The notes: generated by a model not told the origin, from the letters alone. A stretch of 64,000 bases of DNA from Candidatus Bathyarchaeum tardum (GCA_029762755.1 JARVGH010000004.1:1-64000), one strand, 5' to 3'; shown: positions 26,342 through 39,437, counted from the first letter of the stretch. Translations and numbers: made by a program.

Positions 26342-27270
26342 AGAACTCTAGCTCCTTCAGGGTCAATTTCGGAAACAAATACACGATCTCGTGAAGGGTT
26401 ATGTTTGTAAAAAATTTTTAGAAGCTCCTCCACAGAATCTTTTTTGACCAAAGAAAAAATACATTCACCAAACATGTTCATGCTACACACAGTATTAATA
26501 GCATCGACTTCAACCAAAACTTTTCGCATCCGTTCTGAAATCAACCCAACACCTTCAGCAAATTTACGGGAAAAATTCATGAAAACACTGGGTTCAGGTC
26601 GCTTAATAAGTTCGTCTACCAGTTTTCCACCAAGATCATTTATTTGCCGGCAAAGTTCAGGATTAGATAATGAAGTTTTAGTTGAAATTGGACCAAAAAA
26701 CAAACAAGCTACGACATATTGATCAGAAACTGGAATCTTAGTTATTTTTCCCACACCAGGGGCACCAGGTTTTTCTCTTATTTCTAATCCTCCAACGGTT
26801 TCGGCAATAACCGAACCTAAACCTGTTTTACATTGAACTTCTGCGGTGTGAGCAATTTGGGCAGCTTCAACAGTAGACAGCCTAAGTTGTAAAGCTTCGT
26901 TAAGAGCTAGGGCTAGACTTAAAGCTCCTGCTCCACTGGAGCCATAACCTGCACCCATGGGCACATTAATTTCGTGATCTACCAAAATTTTGTAATTTTC
27001 TTTTAGTAAACAATTAAAAGAATCTACTACTATCTTTGAAACTTCAGCAGATTTTGTAACCTTTCCATTAATTTTAATTTCCAAAAAATCTTTTGCAGAT
27101 TTTTGCACCGTTACTTTTGTTGTGACCCCAAGTTTGAGAGAAACACCAGCACCTCTAGAACCATTAAACAAAGGGTCTAGGGATTCATTAAAAATTTGAA
27201 AAAACCCGCTGATATGGGCAGGGGAAAATGCTGAAACTTCTCGTAACATGGCATCACAAACATTAAACAA
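26335..27270 (-). CDS. Pantoate kinase
   Basis: 311 residues. A GHMP-family kinase that phosphorylates pantoate, the first step of the archaeal route to phosphopantothenate. The GHMP ATP loop is PMGAGYGSSGAGALSLAL (about 103-120). It starts FNVCDAMLREVSAFSPAHISG, close to family N termini (SAFAPGHITGFF). It is the first gene of the CoA operon. The upstream gap is A/T-rich, with promoter-like TATA stretches on the minus strand. Confidence 0.93.
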   Translation of the reverse strand: MFNVCDAMLREVSAFSPAHISGFFQIFNESLDPLFNGSRGAGVSLKLGVTTKVTVQKSAKDFLEIKINGKVTKSAEVSKIVVDSFNCLLKENYKILVDHEINVPMGAGYGSSGAGALSLALALNEALQLRLSTVEAAQIAHTAEVQCKTGLGSVIAETVGGLEIREKPGAPGVGKITKIPVSDQYVVACLFFGPISTKTSLSNPELCRQINDLGGKLVDELIKRPEPSVFMNFSRKFAEGVGLISERMRKVLVEVDAINTVCSMNMFGECIFSLVKKDSVEELLKIFYKHNPSRDRVFVSEIDPEGARVLW

Positions 27271-28327
27271 GATGTATATTCAATTTGTCAAAGCAATTTG
27301 CTAAATATGTGTAATAAAATAAGTCTTTTGTCTGAAATCTACTGTTCAAAAATAGATAACCGATTGCCGAAAAAATTTTCAAAAATGTTATCAGTTTTTG
27401 GATTTGAAATTTAGGAAAAGCTGGCAGTATTTTATTTATTGCATTCGTTTTTACATCCAAACTTTCGTCCAAAGACGAGAAATAAAGTATAAAAAACTAC
27501 TTTATAGGATTTTTATTGTAAATTTCTAAACAATGTTTTAGATGTTCAATCTGCGCTTTATTCAAAGGTTTTTGTCTTGCTTTATGAACTTCTTAGCATC
27601 TTCATTTTCTAAAGTTGGTATGTGCTGTGGTTGCACTCTGGTTGCCTCCAAGCACATAATGTAAACTTTAATTTTAATAAATTTATGTGCAATTAAAAAA
27701 ATTGACATTTTTCTTTATATTTTGTTTCATCAAGTTCTGCAGATATTGTTGGTAGCCTTTCAGCATATGGTGAATTAATTTTGTCATTTTTCCATTTTAA
27801 ATCTCAGTTCATTTTAGATTTTCTTTGAAACTTCCAGAATGCTCTCCATACAAAAACATCCATGATATCCATTTCCTATTTTCCAAATTTTGCTATAACG
27901 ATAACTGTATCTCCTTTAACAGAGGGGATAACAGCCGACCCCGCCAAACGATGGATCAAAGATCCGGATCATTCGCTTAGAAATTGGAAATTTAGTAATA
28001 TAAACTGCAAGAGGTATAAACAAAAAGAAATGGTTCACAATCAGAGTGAGGAGATATCAAATAACAAATAGTAAACCCAAACGGAAATGGTTCATGCAAA
28101 AGACAACGCCTGAACAGTGGCCGTACTGGATGCAAAACCACAAGCAAAGCAGGAAAGCAACAGAGATGAGATTATAAATCTCATTACTCATTTTATCATT
28201 GTGAAATTTGTTCAGGCATCCGAATCAACATTCCATTTTTCCTGTAAAAAGGCATGTTGAAAGACAAATATAAAAAAATTAATAATCAACAACCACACAT
28301 AATGAGTATGTATAAGGTTTTGTTATT
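27271..28327. other. Gene-poor gap between CoA operon and catalase
   Basis: About 1 kb, very A/T-rich up to 27890, then more mixed. The minus-strand frame at 27263-27472 has no motif and lies in the promoter area. From about 27900 to 28170 short open stretches (KWFMQKTTPEQWPYWMQ) look like scraps of a lost gene, but I cannot name it. The catalase promoter should lie just before 28328 (AATATAAAAAAATTAATAATC near 28266). Confidence 0.5.
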
Positions 28328-29782
28328 ATGAAAAAAGAAGAAGGAAAATCCACAACAACAGATGCTGGCATCCCAGTTGCCAGCCAAGAGTTTTCGCTTA
28401 CTGTAGGACCTGATGGACCAATTCTGCTACATGATCATTACCTTATGGAACAAATGGCAAATTTTAACAGGGAAATGATTCCAGATCGCCAACCACACGC
28501 AAAGGGTTCCGGGGCCTTTGGATACTTTGAGGTTACCAAGGACGTCAGTGCTTATACAAAGGCGGCTGTGTTCCAACCGGGTACCAAAACCGAGGTTCTG
28601 GCGCGGTTCTCTACTGTGGCAGGTGAGAGTGGCAGTCCAGATACCTGGCGTGATGTGCGCGGCTTTGCGCTGAAGTTTTACACCACAGAGGGCAATTATG
28701 ACATGGTGGGAAACAATACCCCTGTTTTTTTCGTGCGGGATCCTATGAAATTTCAGCATTTCATCCACTCCCAGAAGCGCCGTGCGGACAACGGTCTGCG
28801 GGATAACGACATGCAATGGGACTTCTGGACGCTTTCGCCCGAGTCAGCCCATCAGGTCACCATCTTGATGAGCGATCGTGGAGTCCCCAGAGGCTATCGG
28901 TACATGAACGGCTATTCGAGCCACACCTATATGTGGGTCAACACCAAAGGCGAACGCTATTGGGTGAAGTATCATTTCAAGACAAACCAGGGAATCGACA
29001 ACCTGACCCAAGAAGAAGCCGACCGGATTGCTGGTGTTGATGCTGACTACCACCGCCGTGATCTGTTTGAAGCGATCAAACGAGGGGATTATCCTAGTTG
29101 GACACTAAAAGTTCAGATCATGCCCTTCAAAGAGTCGGAAACTTACCGATTTAACCCCTTCGACCTGACTAAGGTGTGGCCCCATGGAGACTACCCGGTG
29201 CATGAAGTGGGCAAGCTGACCCTGAACCGAAATCCTAGCGATTTTCACTCTGAAATTGAACAGGCTGCTTTCGAGCCTAACAACTTCGTCCCTGGAATCG
29301 GTCCGAGCCCTGACAAAATGCTCTTGGCTCGTCTAATTTCCTACGCTGATGCCCACCGAGCTCGCCTAGGGGTTAATTACAAGCAAATTCCAGTCAACCG
29401 ACCTAAAGTACCAGTGTACAGCTATAGCAAAGGCGGGACTATGCGGATTAACAAGGTATCCGATCCTGTTTATGCTCCCAACTCAAAGGGAGGTCCCAAG
29501 GCTGACTCTGATCGTTATCCGGAAGAAACTATATGGAGTGCCAACGGTGAATTTGTCCGTGCAGCGTACACCAAACGTAAGGACGACGATGATTTCATCC
29601 AGCCAGGCACCTTGGTACGTAAAGTTATGGATGATGAAAAACGCGATCTGTTAGTGTCCAATGTAGTAGGTCATTTAAAAAACGGCGTATCGGAACCCGT
29701 ACTGCAGCGAGCCCTTGAATACTGGCGTAATATCGATAAGGAAATTGGAGACCGCATCGCCAAAGGTGTAAAAGGACAATAA
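28328..29782 (+). CDS. katA: Monofunctional heme catalase
   Basis: 484 residues. It splits hydrogen peroxide to water and oxygen. The distal His lies in [19 protein letters not shown] (about 55), the distal Asn in [13 protein letters not shown] (about 128), and the proximal heme ligand Tyr in [19 protein letters not shown] (about 338). The short length fits small-subunit (clade 3) catalases. The gene is clearly richer in G+C than its surroundings, with codons such as CTG, GCC, CGC and GGC common in its first half. It stands alone between gene-poor gaps, so recent transfer from another prokaryote is likely. Confidence 0.96.
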   Translation: MKKEEGKSTTTDAGIPVASQEFSLTVGPDGPILLHDHYLMEQMANFNREMIPDRQPHAKGSGAFGYFEVTKDVSAYTKAAVFQPGTKTEVLARFSTVAGESGSPDTWRDVRGFALKFYTTEGNYDMVGNNTPVFFVRDPMKFQHFIHSQKRRADNGLRDNDMQWDFWTLSPESAHQVTILMSDRGVPRGYRYMNGYSSHTYMWVNTKGERYWVKYHFKTNQGIDNLTQEEADRIAGVDADYHRRDLFEAIKRGDYPSWTLKVQIMPFKESETYRFNPFDLTKVWPHGDYPVHEVGKLTLNRNPSDFHSEIEQAAFEPNNFVPGIGPSPDKMLLARLISYADAHRARLGVNYKQIPVNRPKVPVYSYSKGGTMRINKVSDPVYAPNSKGGPKADSDRYPEETIWSANGEFVRAAYTKRKDDDDFIQPGTLVRKVMDDEKRDLLVSNVVGHLKNGVSEPVLQRALEYWRNIDKEIGDRIAKGVKGQ

Positions 29783-29979
29783 TCGACATATGTATGCATT
29801 CGTGACGGCGTAGTTAAGCTTAAGCACATGTGAGCATGTTGATCTCAACCACAGAAAATCTCACAATCCCTCCTTTTCTTAGTTAAATTTTAACCTTTTT
29901 TTCCTCTTTTATCCTTCATATCTACCCCTCTTATGACAATACACAAAACCAAATACTATAACAAAAAAATTCCACAATT

Positions 29980-30027
29980 GTGAGATAATGAATTAGCCAA
30001 TTAAGAACTAATTTTACGTTATCTCAC
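29980..30027. other. Long two-part inverted repeat
   Basis: Outer arms GTGAGATAA and TTATCTCAC (9 bp each) enclose inner arms AATTAG and CTAATT. It lies about 200 bases after the catalase gene in a gap with few genes (29783-30369). It could fold as an RNA hairpin or be a protein-binding site. Confidence 0.4.
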
Positions 30028-30082
30028 TTGCATTTGTAAGTGTTAATATAAGCTAAACAATCATTTTCTAAATATTAGCACT

Positions 30083-30208
30083 CTATTCTTCAATATTTAA
30101 TCCAGTGTAATCCTTGCAGTATTTTGCTTTAGAAACTCCTCGCTTATTGCATTCATTCTTAAAATTGTTCGGGCAATCCATAGTATAACAAGTTAAATCG
30201 TTTACCAT
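30083..30208 (-). CDS. 41-residue cysteine-rich protein
   Basis: ATG to TAG. The sequence has four cysteines: MVNDLTCYTMDCPNNFKNEC and then YCKDYTG. The CxxxxCxxxxxxxC...C spacing and the CKDY ending resemble small archaeal metal-binding proteins with a C-terminal C-x-D-Y/F. No strong ribosome-binding site is visible. Short length makes it uncertain; Cys content argues against chance. Confidence 0.4.
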   Translation of the reverse strand: MVNDLTCYTMDCPNNFKNECNKRGVSKAKYCKDYTGLNIEE

Positions 30209-30369
30209 TCTTCAGGTCACTACCAAAATAAACTGAATCCTTTGTTCTTAAAAAGTCTAGTCCAGCGACGCTAACTCCTCAATTACTTCAGGATGTTTAC
30301 CATTATTTGACAGATGATTCTTTGCTTGAAAGAGCAACTAAATTTAAGAAAAGATAGTCTTCATAAAAA

Positions 30370-31245
30370 TTACTTGGATGTTTTGGATTTAAGAATGGCT
30401 AACCCCAAGGCCAGCAATCCGATAGCCCAAATATCAGTGAGCCAAACTGAAATTAATGAATCAGTTAAGAATTGATAAATCAAATATATTAGAAAATGCA
30501 ATCCCACTGAAGTTAAAGCTGCACCTACCCATTTTGATTCAAATCTCTTTTTTGAAATATCTAAACCCCCAAAAAATGCGAAAATAAAAGCTAAACTCAT
30601 AACAATAAGGGTATTAAAAGCAAGAATACTACTAGAACTATTCCAAAGAACTGATATCCCTTCAGTTAACATTAAACCAAACCAATGGAAAACTGAATTT
30701 GCCCATAATGCACCAATATACGCAAAAAAAGTAATGCCTAACAATTTATACGATTGAAAATGACGGTAACCAAACTTATTCCTATAAATGCTTATGCCCA
30801 AAAACCAAAGAAAAGGAACCGTAAGAATAACTTGCAAAAAATAACCCACCCCAAAAGTGGAATAAAACAACGAATTTCTAGTTACTCCTAAAGCAAACAA
30901 ATAAAATATCGATGGAATCAACGAAGCAAAATATACACCTTCAAGAACAATTGAAGTTCCCAAAAATTTTGTCGCTGAATTTGAACTTAGTTTACCTTTC
31001 CAAACAAGATAGATAATGAACATCGCTAATAACACAGCTAACAAACGGGAAACCATCCCAATTGCAGCAACTGTATACATTGAACCCCTAACCAGCACGC
31101 GGGGGTAATAATCCCAAGAAATGAAAACAATATTATAAAATCTAATAAAACTTTCAGGAATCCAACGAATAATCCACACAAACAAGGACGTCAAACTAAT
31201 TAAAAGCCAAAAAAAATTACGCTGAATAAAATTCATAAAAAACAA
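30370..31245 (-). CDS. Multi-pass membrane protein of unknown function
   Basis: 291 residues with about eight hydrophobic segments (for example FFWLLISLTSLFVWII, LLAVLLAMFIIYLVW, FLQVILTVPFLWFLGISI, IWAIGLLALGLAILK). Loops carry few charges and no motif I recognise. It could be a small transporter-like or integral membrane protein. It is 172 bases downstream of the SPFH gene on the same strand and is probably separate. Confidence 0.72.
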   Translation of the reverse strand: MFFMNFIQRNFFWLLISLTSLFVWIIRWIPESFIRFYNIVFISWDYYPRVLVRGSMYTVAAIGMVSRLLAVLLAMFIIYLVWKGKLSSNSATKFLGTSIVLEGVYFASLIPSIFYLFALGVTRNSLFYSTFGVGYFLQVILTVPFLWFLGISIYRNKFGYRHFQSYKLLGITFFAYIGALWANSVFHWFGLMLTEGISVLWNSSSSILAFNTLIVMSLAFIFAFFGGLDISKKRFESKWVGAALTSVGLHFLIYLIYQFLTDSLISVWLTDIWAIGLLALGLAILKSKTSK

Positions 31246-31417
31246 CTCCCCAATCCCTCCTAAAATCCCCCATTCTCTGATGCACTACATAGTTTGATTG
31301 TATTGCCTATTATTCTTAAAATAATTATAATGAATTTATTATTTGGGGTTAAAATTTAACCATTTCCATTAATGAACGAAATGTGGATATGTGTAAGCAC
31401 AGGTAGGTAAAAAGGCA

Positions 31418-32488
31418 TTACTGCAGCTTGTTGCCGCAGTTTCCGCAGAATTTGTTTGTGGACAGGTTTTCTGTGTTACATTTTGGGCAGTTAATTTTTT
31501 TTGGTTTCATTGGGGATCCACAGTTGCCACAGAATTTCATTGATTCAGGCATGGCTACTCCACATTTTGGGCAAATAATCTTGGCTACGGGGGCTAAGCT
31601 TTTTCCACAGTTTCCGCAGAATTTGGCACCGACGTTGTTTTGGCTGCCACAGTTTGGACACAATAGCACTTGTTGTGCTCCACCACTACTTTGAGAAGGC
31701 TGCATTGCCTTACCGAGAGTATTCCCCAGAGCAATTCCGATTCCTGCACCTACTCCAGCGCCAGCAGCTCCACCGCCTTCAGGGAGTTCTGCAGTTGTTT
31801 CTTTCATGTATTGCATGGTCATGGCTTGTTGCCCCATGGTTGTTGCAAAACGTCGGGCTTCTTCAGGGATTTTAACGCCTTCAAAAACTGTGTCTATGAT
31901 TTTTAGTCCAATGCGTGCTGCTTCATCTTTTATGATCAACGAAACTTTGTCAGTAGTTTCGTCCACGTTTTTGACTACATTGAAGATGTCATGATTAGCG
32001 AACTCGTCTATTACCCGTTCATTTATGAATCCACGGATATAGTTTTCAATGTCAGTTGATGTGCTTGCGCCTTTGTTGCCAAAAAATTCGATAACAAATA
32101 ATTTGGGATCTTCGATTTTGTAGAGAAGGTAACCATAGTATCCAAGTTCTGCTTGATATTGTATGGCTCCACTTGGGGCAGAGTAGGCTTGTCCGCCAAA
32201 TTTTCCTCTGAATTGGCTGTTACTTACATAAACTACTTCACAACTGAAAACATCCCCGATTATACGAAGAGCCTTCAAAGCACCAGTTAACAAAGGAATA
32301 TTGTTGCTTGTGATGGTGTGTCGTCCAGGACCAAAAACGTCGTATGCTTTGCCGTCACGGAAAAACACTGCCCATTGGTTTTCTTTGACGATCACTTGAC
32401 TTCCGTATTTTAGGGAAAGATTAGGGAAACGATATGCAATATCTTCGTCTCCAGCAAAATCCCATGCAACTTTTTCTATTATTGGCAT
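31418..32488 (-). CDS. SPFH/stomatin-like protein with C-terminal zinc ribbons
   Basis: 356 residues. An SPFH-type domain (about 25-230; GPGRHTITSNNIPLL, then AARIGLKIIDTVFEGVKIPEE) is followed by a Gly/Ala-rich linker. Three zinc ribbons come next, each CPxCG...KFCGNCG (about 275-356). This matches the stomatin/prohibitin-like family with a C-terminal zinc ribbon. There is no clear membrane helix. Such proteins form membrane-associated rings or scaffolds. It follows the helical gene at 32503-33048 by 14 bases. Confidence 0.85.
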   Translation of the reverse strand: MPIIEKVAWDFAGDEDIAYRFPNLSLKYGSQVIVKENQWAVFFRDGKAYDVFGPGRHTITSNNIPLLTGALKALRIIGDVFSCEVVYVSNSQFRGKFGGQAYSAPSGAIQYQAELGYYGYLLYKIEDPKLFVIEFFGNKGASTSTDIENYIRGFINERVIDEFANHDIFNVVKNVDETTDKVSLIIKDEAARIGLKIIDTVFEGVKIPEEARRFATTMGQQAMTMQYMKETTAELPEGGGAAGAGVGAGIGIALGNTLGKAMQPSQSSGGAQQVLLCPNCGSQNNVGAKFCGNCGKSLAPVAKIICPKCGVAMPESMKFCGNCGSPMKPKKINCPKCNTENLSTNKFCGNCGNKLQ

Positions 32489-32502
32489 TTCAATAAACCA
32501 TC

Positions 32503-33048
32503 CTATAGTTTTAAAGGCCTGAACTGATTTTCTCGTTCAGTCCATTTATCTTCAAAAGCAAGTAATAAAGTCTTAACATTTTTCACTTCAGTAGACACTG
32601 TCTCCCAGTTTTCTGCATCAACTTCATTCTGGGTTTTTGTTACTGCATTTTTCAAAGTATCCAAATCATTGAAAAACTGTTTATCAAAATTGAAAACTCC
32701 AGCCAACTCGTTTTCTCGAATATGCCCTTTCCGGTCGTATAAACCAGCGTAACCGTAATCTGCGTGGTGAACTTTTTCAGTGACCCGATCTAAAACTTGA
32801 ATTATTTTCTTGTAGTCTCGGCTTTGTGCAGCCCCAGCATCCATGGCTGCTAAATAAATGTCTTCCCAAGTATGGCGCATGTCTCGAAGACACACGTAGT
32901 AAAGATCTCTGAGTTTTTTGTCTAATTCACGGAGGTCTTCTTTGGTTCCGTAACCTAAGGTGAAAAAGTTTTGAATCTTGGAAAAAATGCCCTGCTTATC
33001 TTTTACTTTGTCGATTGTTTCCCGTTCAGACAAGAAATGAATCCCCAA
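32503..33048 (-). CDS. Helical partner of the SPFH protein
   Basis: 181 residues, nearly all alpha-helix, with no signal peptide. The start is uncertain: TTG at 33048 (MGIHFLSERE) or TTG at 33033 (MSERETIDK), the latter better placed after GGGG. No family motif is recognised. The tight spacing to the SPFH/zinc-ribbon gene suggests they act together. A role like a membrane-stress adaptor is only a guess. Confidence 0.68.
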   Translation of the reverse strand: MGIHFLSERETIDKVKDKQGIFSKIQNFFTLGYGTKEDLRELDKKLRDLYYVCLRDMRHTWEDIYLAAMDAGAAQSRDYKKIIQVLDRVTEKVHHADYGYAGLYDRKGHIRENELAGVFNFDKQFFNDLDTLKNAVTKTQNEVDAENWETVSTEVKNVKTLLLAFEDKWTERENQFRPLKL

Positions 33049-33106
33049 TTTACTAAATCAATCTAATTTAATTAACTTTTGATAAAACCAAAACAAAAAA
33101 ATGTTT

Positions 33107-34135
33107 TCAAAGTTTGTTTTTTGCCCATCGAATCAAAAAATAGGGATGCTTAAGCAACGATGCAACATACATACAATTAATTGAACAGTTTTTGCAAAAA
33201 TCCCAATTTCCACAGTTTTCAATTATGTTTTTTGCTTTTTCAGAACATAAACTTGATTTCAAGTTTTCATCTGTATCGATTTTCATCAAAGTGAAAAAGG
33301 GACAGGGCAAAGCAACTGAAGAATCCGGTTTTAAGGCAACCGTAGTTGAAGCTGATGAACAGCCAATAACGTTCCGGAATCCACCAAGAGATTGAAAACG
33401 GAAATAGTCGCTTTCGAAATAGATTTTACTGTAGTTCTTTTTTTCTTCAGCTAATTTTTTTAGAACCAAACTGTTTTCAAGGATTTTCAAGTCTTCAGCA
33501 CAGGCTTCATCGACGGATCCTCGGGGAACATTATCGACAGGAGAGAAATGGATGGGCAACTCAAGAGATTTTGCAAACTCAAGGGTATCATCAATGAACT
33601 CGAAAGTTTCACGAGTTATAACAGAAAACAAGTCAAGTTCTATCCCCAACTTTTTAGCATATTTAATGTTGTTTTTGACGGCATCAAAAGCATCCACCCC
33701 CCGTGTTTGGTTGAAGATTTCTTTATTGTTAACATCAAAGGAAACAGCCAAAAAATCGGTGTATTTTGAAAGGTCATCAACTTTTTTGTTTAATAATAAC
33801 CCGTTAGTAACTAAACCAGTGAATAAGCCCAAGTTGCTATTTGAAAACTTTAGTAACTGCCCCAGATCGCTACGTAATAACGGTTCGCCACCAGTAAAAC
33901 TTGCAACTAAACAACCCAAGTCCCAGCATTCAAACAAACGCTGTTTAAGCTTAGAAGTTGTCGCCTCGATGATATCAGGGCTTTTTCTCCAAACATTGCA
34001 AAAAGTGCATTTCATGTTACAACGATACGTGCATTCAAAATGAACAAACCACGGACTGACTGAAGTTCGGTTCAACAATGCATGAGTTCGTGAACGCAAA
34101 AAACTTTTGAAAAGAGGCTTGATTTTAGTTTGCAC
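33107..34135 (-). CDS. Radical SAM/SPASM-type enzyme
   Basis: 342 residues from GTG. The radical SAM cluster motif CNMKCTFCNVW (CxxxCxxC, about 40-47) is followed by the SAM-binding GGEPLL (about 82). A C-terminal Cys set (GCSSAS, LPCPFF, then CGNWDFCKNCSINCMY) would hold auxiliary clusters of SPASM type. Family members modify peptides or cofactors. The substrate is not visible. It is divergent from a second SPASM enzyme across 148 bases. Confidence 0.88.
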   Translation of the reverse strand: MQTKIKPLFKSFLRSRTHALLNRTSVSPWFVHFECTYRCNMKCTFCNVWRKSPDIIEATTSKLKQRLFECWDLGCLVASFTGGEPLLRSDLGQLLKFSNSNLGLFTGLVTNGLLLNKKVDDLSKYTDFLAVSFDVNNKEIFNQTRGVDAFDAVKNNIKYAKKLGIELDLFSVITRETFEFIDDTLEFAKSLELPIHFSPVDNVPRGSVDEACAEDLKILENSLVLKKLAEEKKNYSKIYFESDYFRFQSLGGFRNVIGCSSASTTVALKPDSSVALPCPFFTLMKIDTDENLKSSLCSEKAKNIIENCGNWDFCKNCSINCMYVASLLKHPYFLIRWAKNKL

Positions 34136-34283
34136 AATCCAAAATCAGAAGTCTTCCTTTTTTAGATTTTCCGTAAAAAAATATTTCAAAATTACATTTT
34201 GCATAAGAGGAAAATTTTTTTGTAAAGAAAGGGTTACCAGTGCGAAGTGTTGAACCAAGTAAATGTAGTCTGGAGAGGTCGGG

Positions 34284-35402
34284 TTGTTTTTTCATTTGTT
34301 ATTAACAACAAACTGTGACTTGCAATGCAAATACTGCTACGGTAAATCATGTGATGACATGGATACAGAATTTGATTTTGACGTAGATTATGATGTCCCT
34401 GCTGAAATCAATTATGACATTAACCAGTTAACAAAGTTCATTGAAAAAGACAAAAAAGCAGTTCTGATTTTTTATGGCGGCGAACCAATGTTATGCATCG
34501 ACAATATGAAACAGATAATGGACAAGGTACCAGCTAAACAGTTTAACATCCAAACTAATGGTTTACATTTACACAAACTTGAACCAGAATACGTGAATAG
34601 ATTAAATACAATTTTTGTTTCATTGGATGGCAAAGAAAAACTAACAGATTACTACAGGGGAAAAGGCGTCTACAAAAAAGCAACCGAAAATATCAAAAAT
34701 ATCACAAATAACGGCTTTGAAGGGGAAATAATTGCCCGGATGACCCTCATGGAACAAACAGACATTTACGAAAACGTTAGATGGCTCTTAAACAATCCTG
34801 ATTACTCTTTTAGTTCAGTTCATTGGCAACTTGATGCAGGATTTTGGAAAAACGATTTCCATAAACGGGACTTCAAAAAATGGACCGAAAACAGCTACAA
34901 TCCCCAACTCAGAAAACTGATAAAATACTGGGTTAACAAAATGGAAACAAAACGCAAAGTATTGAAGCTTTATCCCCTTTTGGGAGTGATGCATTCCCTT
35001 CTTGTTCAAGAAACAAGCCTTCTAAGATGCGGCTCAGGCTGGAGCAACTATAGCATACAAACAGACGGACACATCATACCCTGCCCAGCAATGAGCGGAA
35101 TGAAAGACTACTACTTAGGACACATCAAAGACACGCATCCATTAAAACTTCCTCAAATCTATGTTAAACAACCGTGCACAGATTGTGAAATCTATGAAGA
35201 ATGTGGGGGACGCTGTCTTTACGCTAACGTAACTAAACAGTGGACTGACAAAGCATACGATTTAATATGTAACACCGTCCAGAACCAAATCAACACGTTA
35301 AAAGATTCGTTACCCCAAATCCAGCAACTAATTGATAACAAGACAATCAACCTTTCAGATTTTGAACATTTAAAATACAACAGTTGTGAAATAATTCCAT
35401 AA
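34284..35402 (+). CDS. Peptide-modifying radical SAM enzyme, AF1577-like
   Basis: 372 residues. It begins at TTG after GGAGAGGT, giving MFFHLLLTTNCDLQCKYCYG with the radical SAM motif CDLQCKYC (about 11-18). GGEP follows (about 70). The C-terminal SPASM part has LRCGSGWSNY, IPCPAMSG and CTDCEIYEECGGRCLYAN. The short N terminus starting almost at the CxxxCxxC, and the D/E-rich insert, match the archaeal putative peptide-modifying family typified by AF1577. The target is unknown. Confidence 0.9.
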   Translation: MFFHLLLTTNCDLQCKYCYGKSCDDMDTEFDFDVDYDVPAEINYDINQLTKFIEKDKKAVLIFYGGEPMLCIDNMKQIMDKVPAKQFNIQTNGLHLHKLEPEYVNRLNTIFVSLDGKEKLTDYYRGKGVYKKATENIKNITNNGFEGEIIARMTLMEQTDIYENVRWLLNNPDYSFSSVHWQLDAGFWKNDFHKRDFKKWTENSYNPQLRKLIKYWVNKMETKRKVLKLYPLLGVMHSLLVQETSLLRCGSGWSNYSIQTDGHIIPCPAMSGMKDYYLGHIKDTHPLKLPQIYVKQPCTDCEIYEECGGRCLYANVTKQWTDKAYDLICNTVQNQINTLKDSLPQIQQLIDNKTINLSDFEHLKYNSCEIIP

Positions 35403-35584
35403 AAACATCAAGTTCAAACCAAACAAAAAAATCATCAATTTGGAAAGTTCCCGACAACAAGTCATGACCAAAGCAACATCATAGTTTTCACGTTGCCCAT
35501 GGCTATCGTCAAAGGAGAAATCATAGAAAGGTCTGCATTGCAGAAGGGACTAAGGCAATAAAAAAGAGAGAAAAGAGCTAAAGC

Positions 35585-35944
35585 TTAGAGTATCCACAAA
35601 CTTAGCCCGATTCCGATTCCAATAACCGCAAGTAAGGCAATTATTACTGCAAAGATAATCACTGCAAACAAGGCTATAGCAAAAGCTTTCAACCAACTAC
35701 AATCAAAGAAGTGTTTTACTAAACCAAGCAACAACACTAACAAGATTATAGATGCAATGATTCCGTCAAACAAAGCGTTGAAAACTGTGCTTATAACAGT
35801 GCCCAAAACAACAATCCAAATGGCGTCAACAAACTTGGCGTTCTTTTTTCCAGCTAAGAATCTTCCAGAAAGCCAAAGAACTGGAGCCATAACTACAATG
35901 TTAACAATAATTTGAATCAATAATGTATCCAAATTAAGAGCCAA
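35585..35944 (-). CDS. Small membrane protein, KHFFDC family (copy 1)
   Basis: 119 residues from TTG, placed after a strong AAAGGAGG. Four hydrophobic segments surround the motif LVKHFFDCSWLKAFAIA. A paralogue with the same layout, including KFVDAIWIVVLG against KFSDAVWIVILG, lies at 39877-40236, on the other side of the 23S and RNase P RNA genes. No function is known to me. Confidence 0.75.
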   Translation of the reverse strand: MALNLDTLLIQIIVNIVVMAPVLWLSGRFLAGKKNAKFVDAIWIVVLGTVISTVFNALFDGIIASIILLVLLLGLVKHFFDCSWLKAFAIALFAVIIFAVIIALLAVIGIGIGLSLWIL

Positions 35945-36145
35945 AACATTTCCTCCTTTTGTTTAATTTGTAAACAATTGGTTTGACATAATTTGTTTTT
36001 ATGCTTTGCTATAGACAATAGTCAAAAACAAAAAACCATGCTGAACAAAAAATTGAGCTATGCAAAGATAACCGACCACAGAACAATATAACTACACTAA
36101 CAATTTACGTGTTTTTCCCAAAATAGCCCAGACACTGGAAACTTT

Positions 36146-39216
<3,071 letters not shown>

Positions 39217-39425
39217 GGTTACACTCCAATGTCTGTTTAGCATTGGAAAACACACTTAATTTTTGCTTGTGTAGCTATACTGTCCTATGATCGGTTATCA
39301 CTGCGAGCAAATAGTAGCTCACTCCACCCTTAGCTCCTAACGGGTTAGGTCAGGAGGTGCGTGTGAATTGTGGCGATCTAATCGGAGTCCGATTTTTGAC
39401 CGCCAACTACCTTACACATAAGTTG
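39217..39425 (-). other. 23S rRNA leader with processing stems
   Basis: Minus-strand leader between the likely start of transcription (near 39403) and mature 23S. It holds the small hairpin CCAATG/CATTGG (about 39225-39245). Next to it GTGTTTTCC could pair with GGAAAAACAC beyond the 3' end (about 36101-36111) to form the long processing stem. The hairpin AATCGG/CCGATT lies inside GGCG/CGCC (about 39372-39404). These are typical of rRNA maturation, here without a 16S partner. Confidence 0.5.
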
Positions 39426-39437
39426 GAAAATATAAGC
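39426..39437 (-). promoter_or_regulatory. TATA box of the 23S gene
   Basis: On the minus strand, GCTTATATTTTC lies about 25 bases before the predicted transcription start and about 210 bases before mature 23S. This supports independent transcription of 23S. Confidence 0.5.

Noticed and set aside
27263-27472. 69-residue minus-strand frame before pantoate kinase
   Set aside because: No ribosome-binding site or motif, and it covers the promoter region of the CoA operon.
34240-34305. 21-codon GTG frame with three Cys before the AF1577-like gene, as a precursor peptide
   Set aside because: It overlaps the enzyme's ribosome-binding site and start, has no leader-like part, and could arise by chance.
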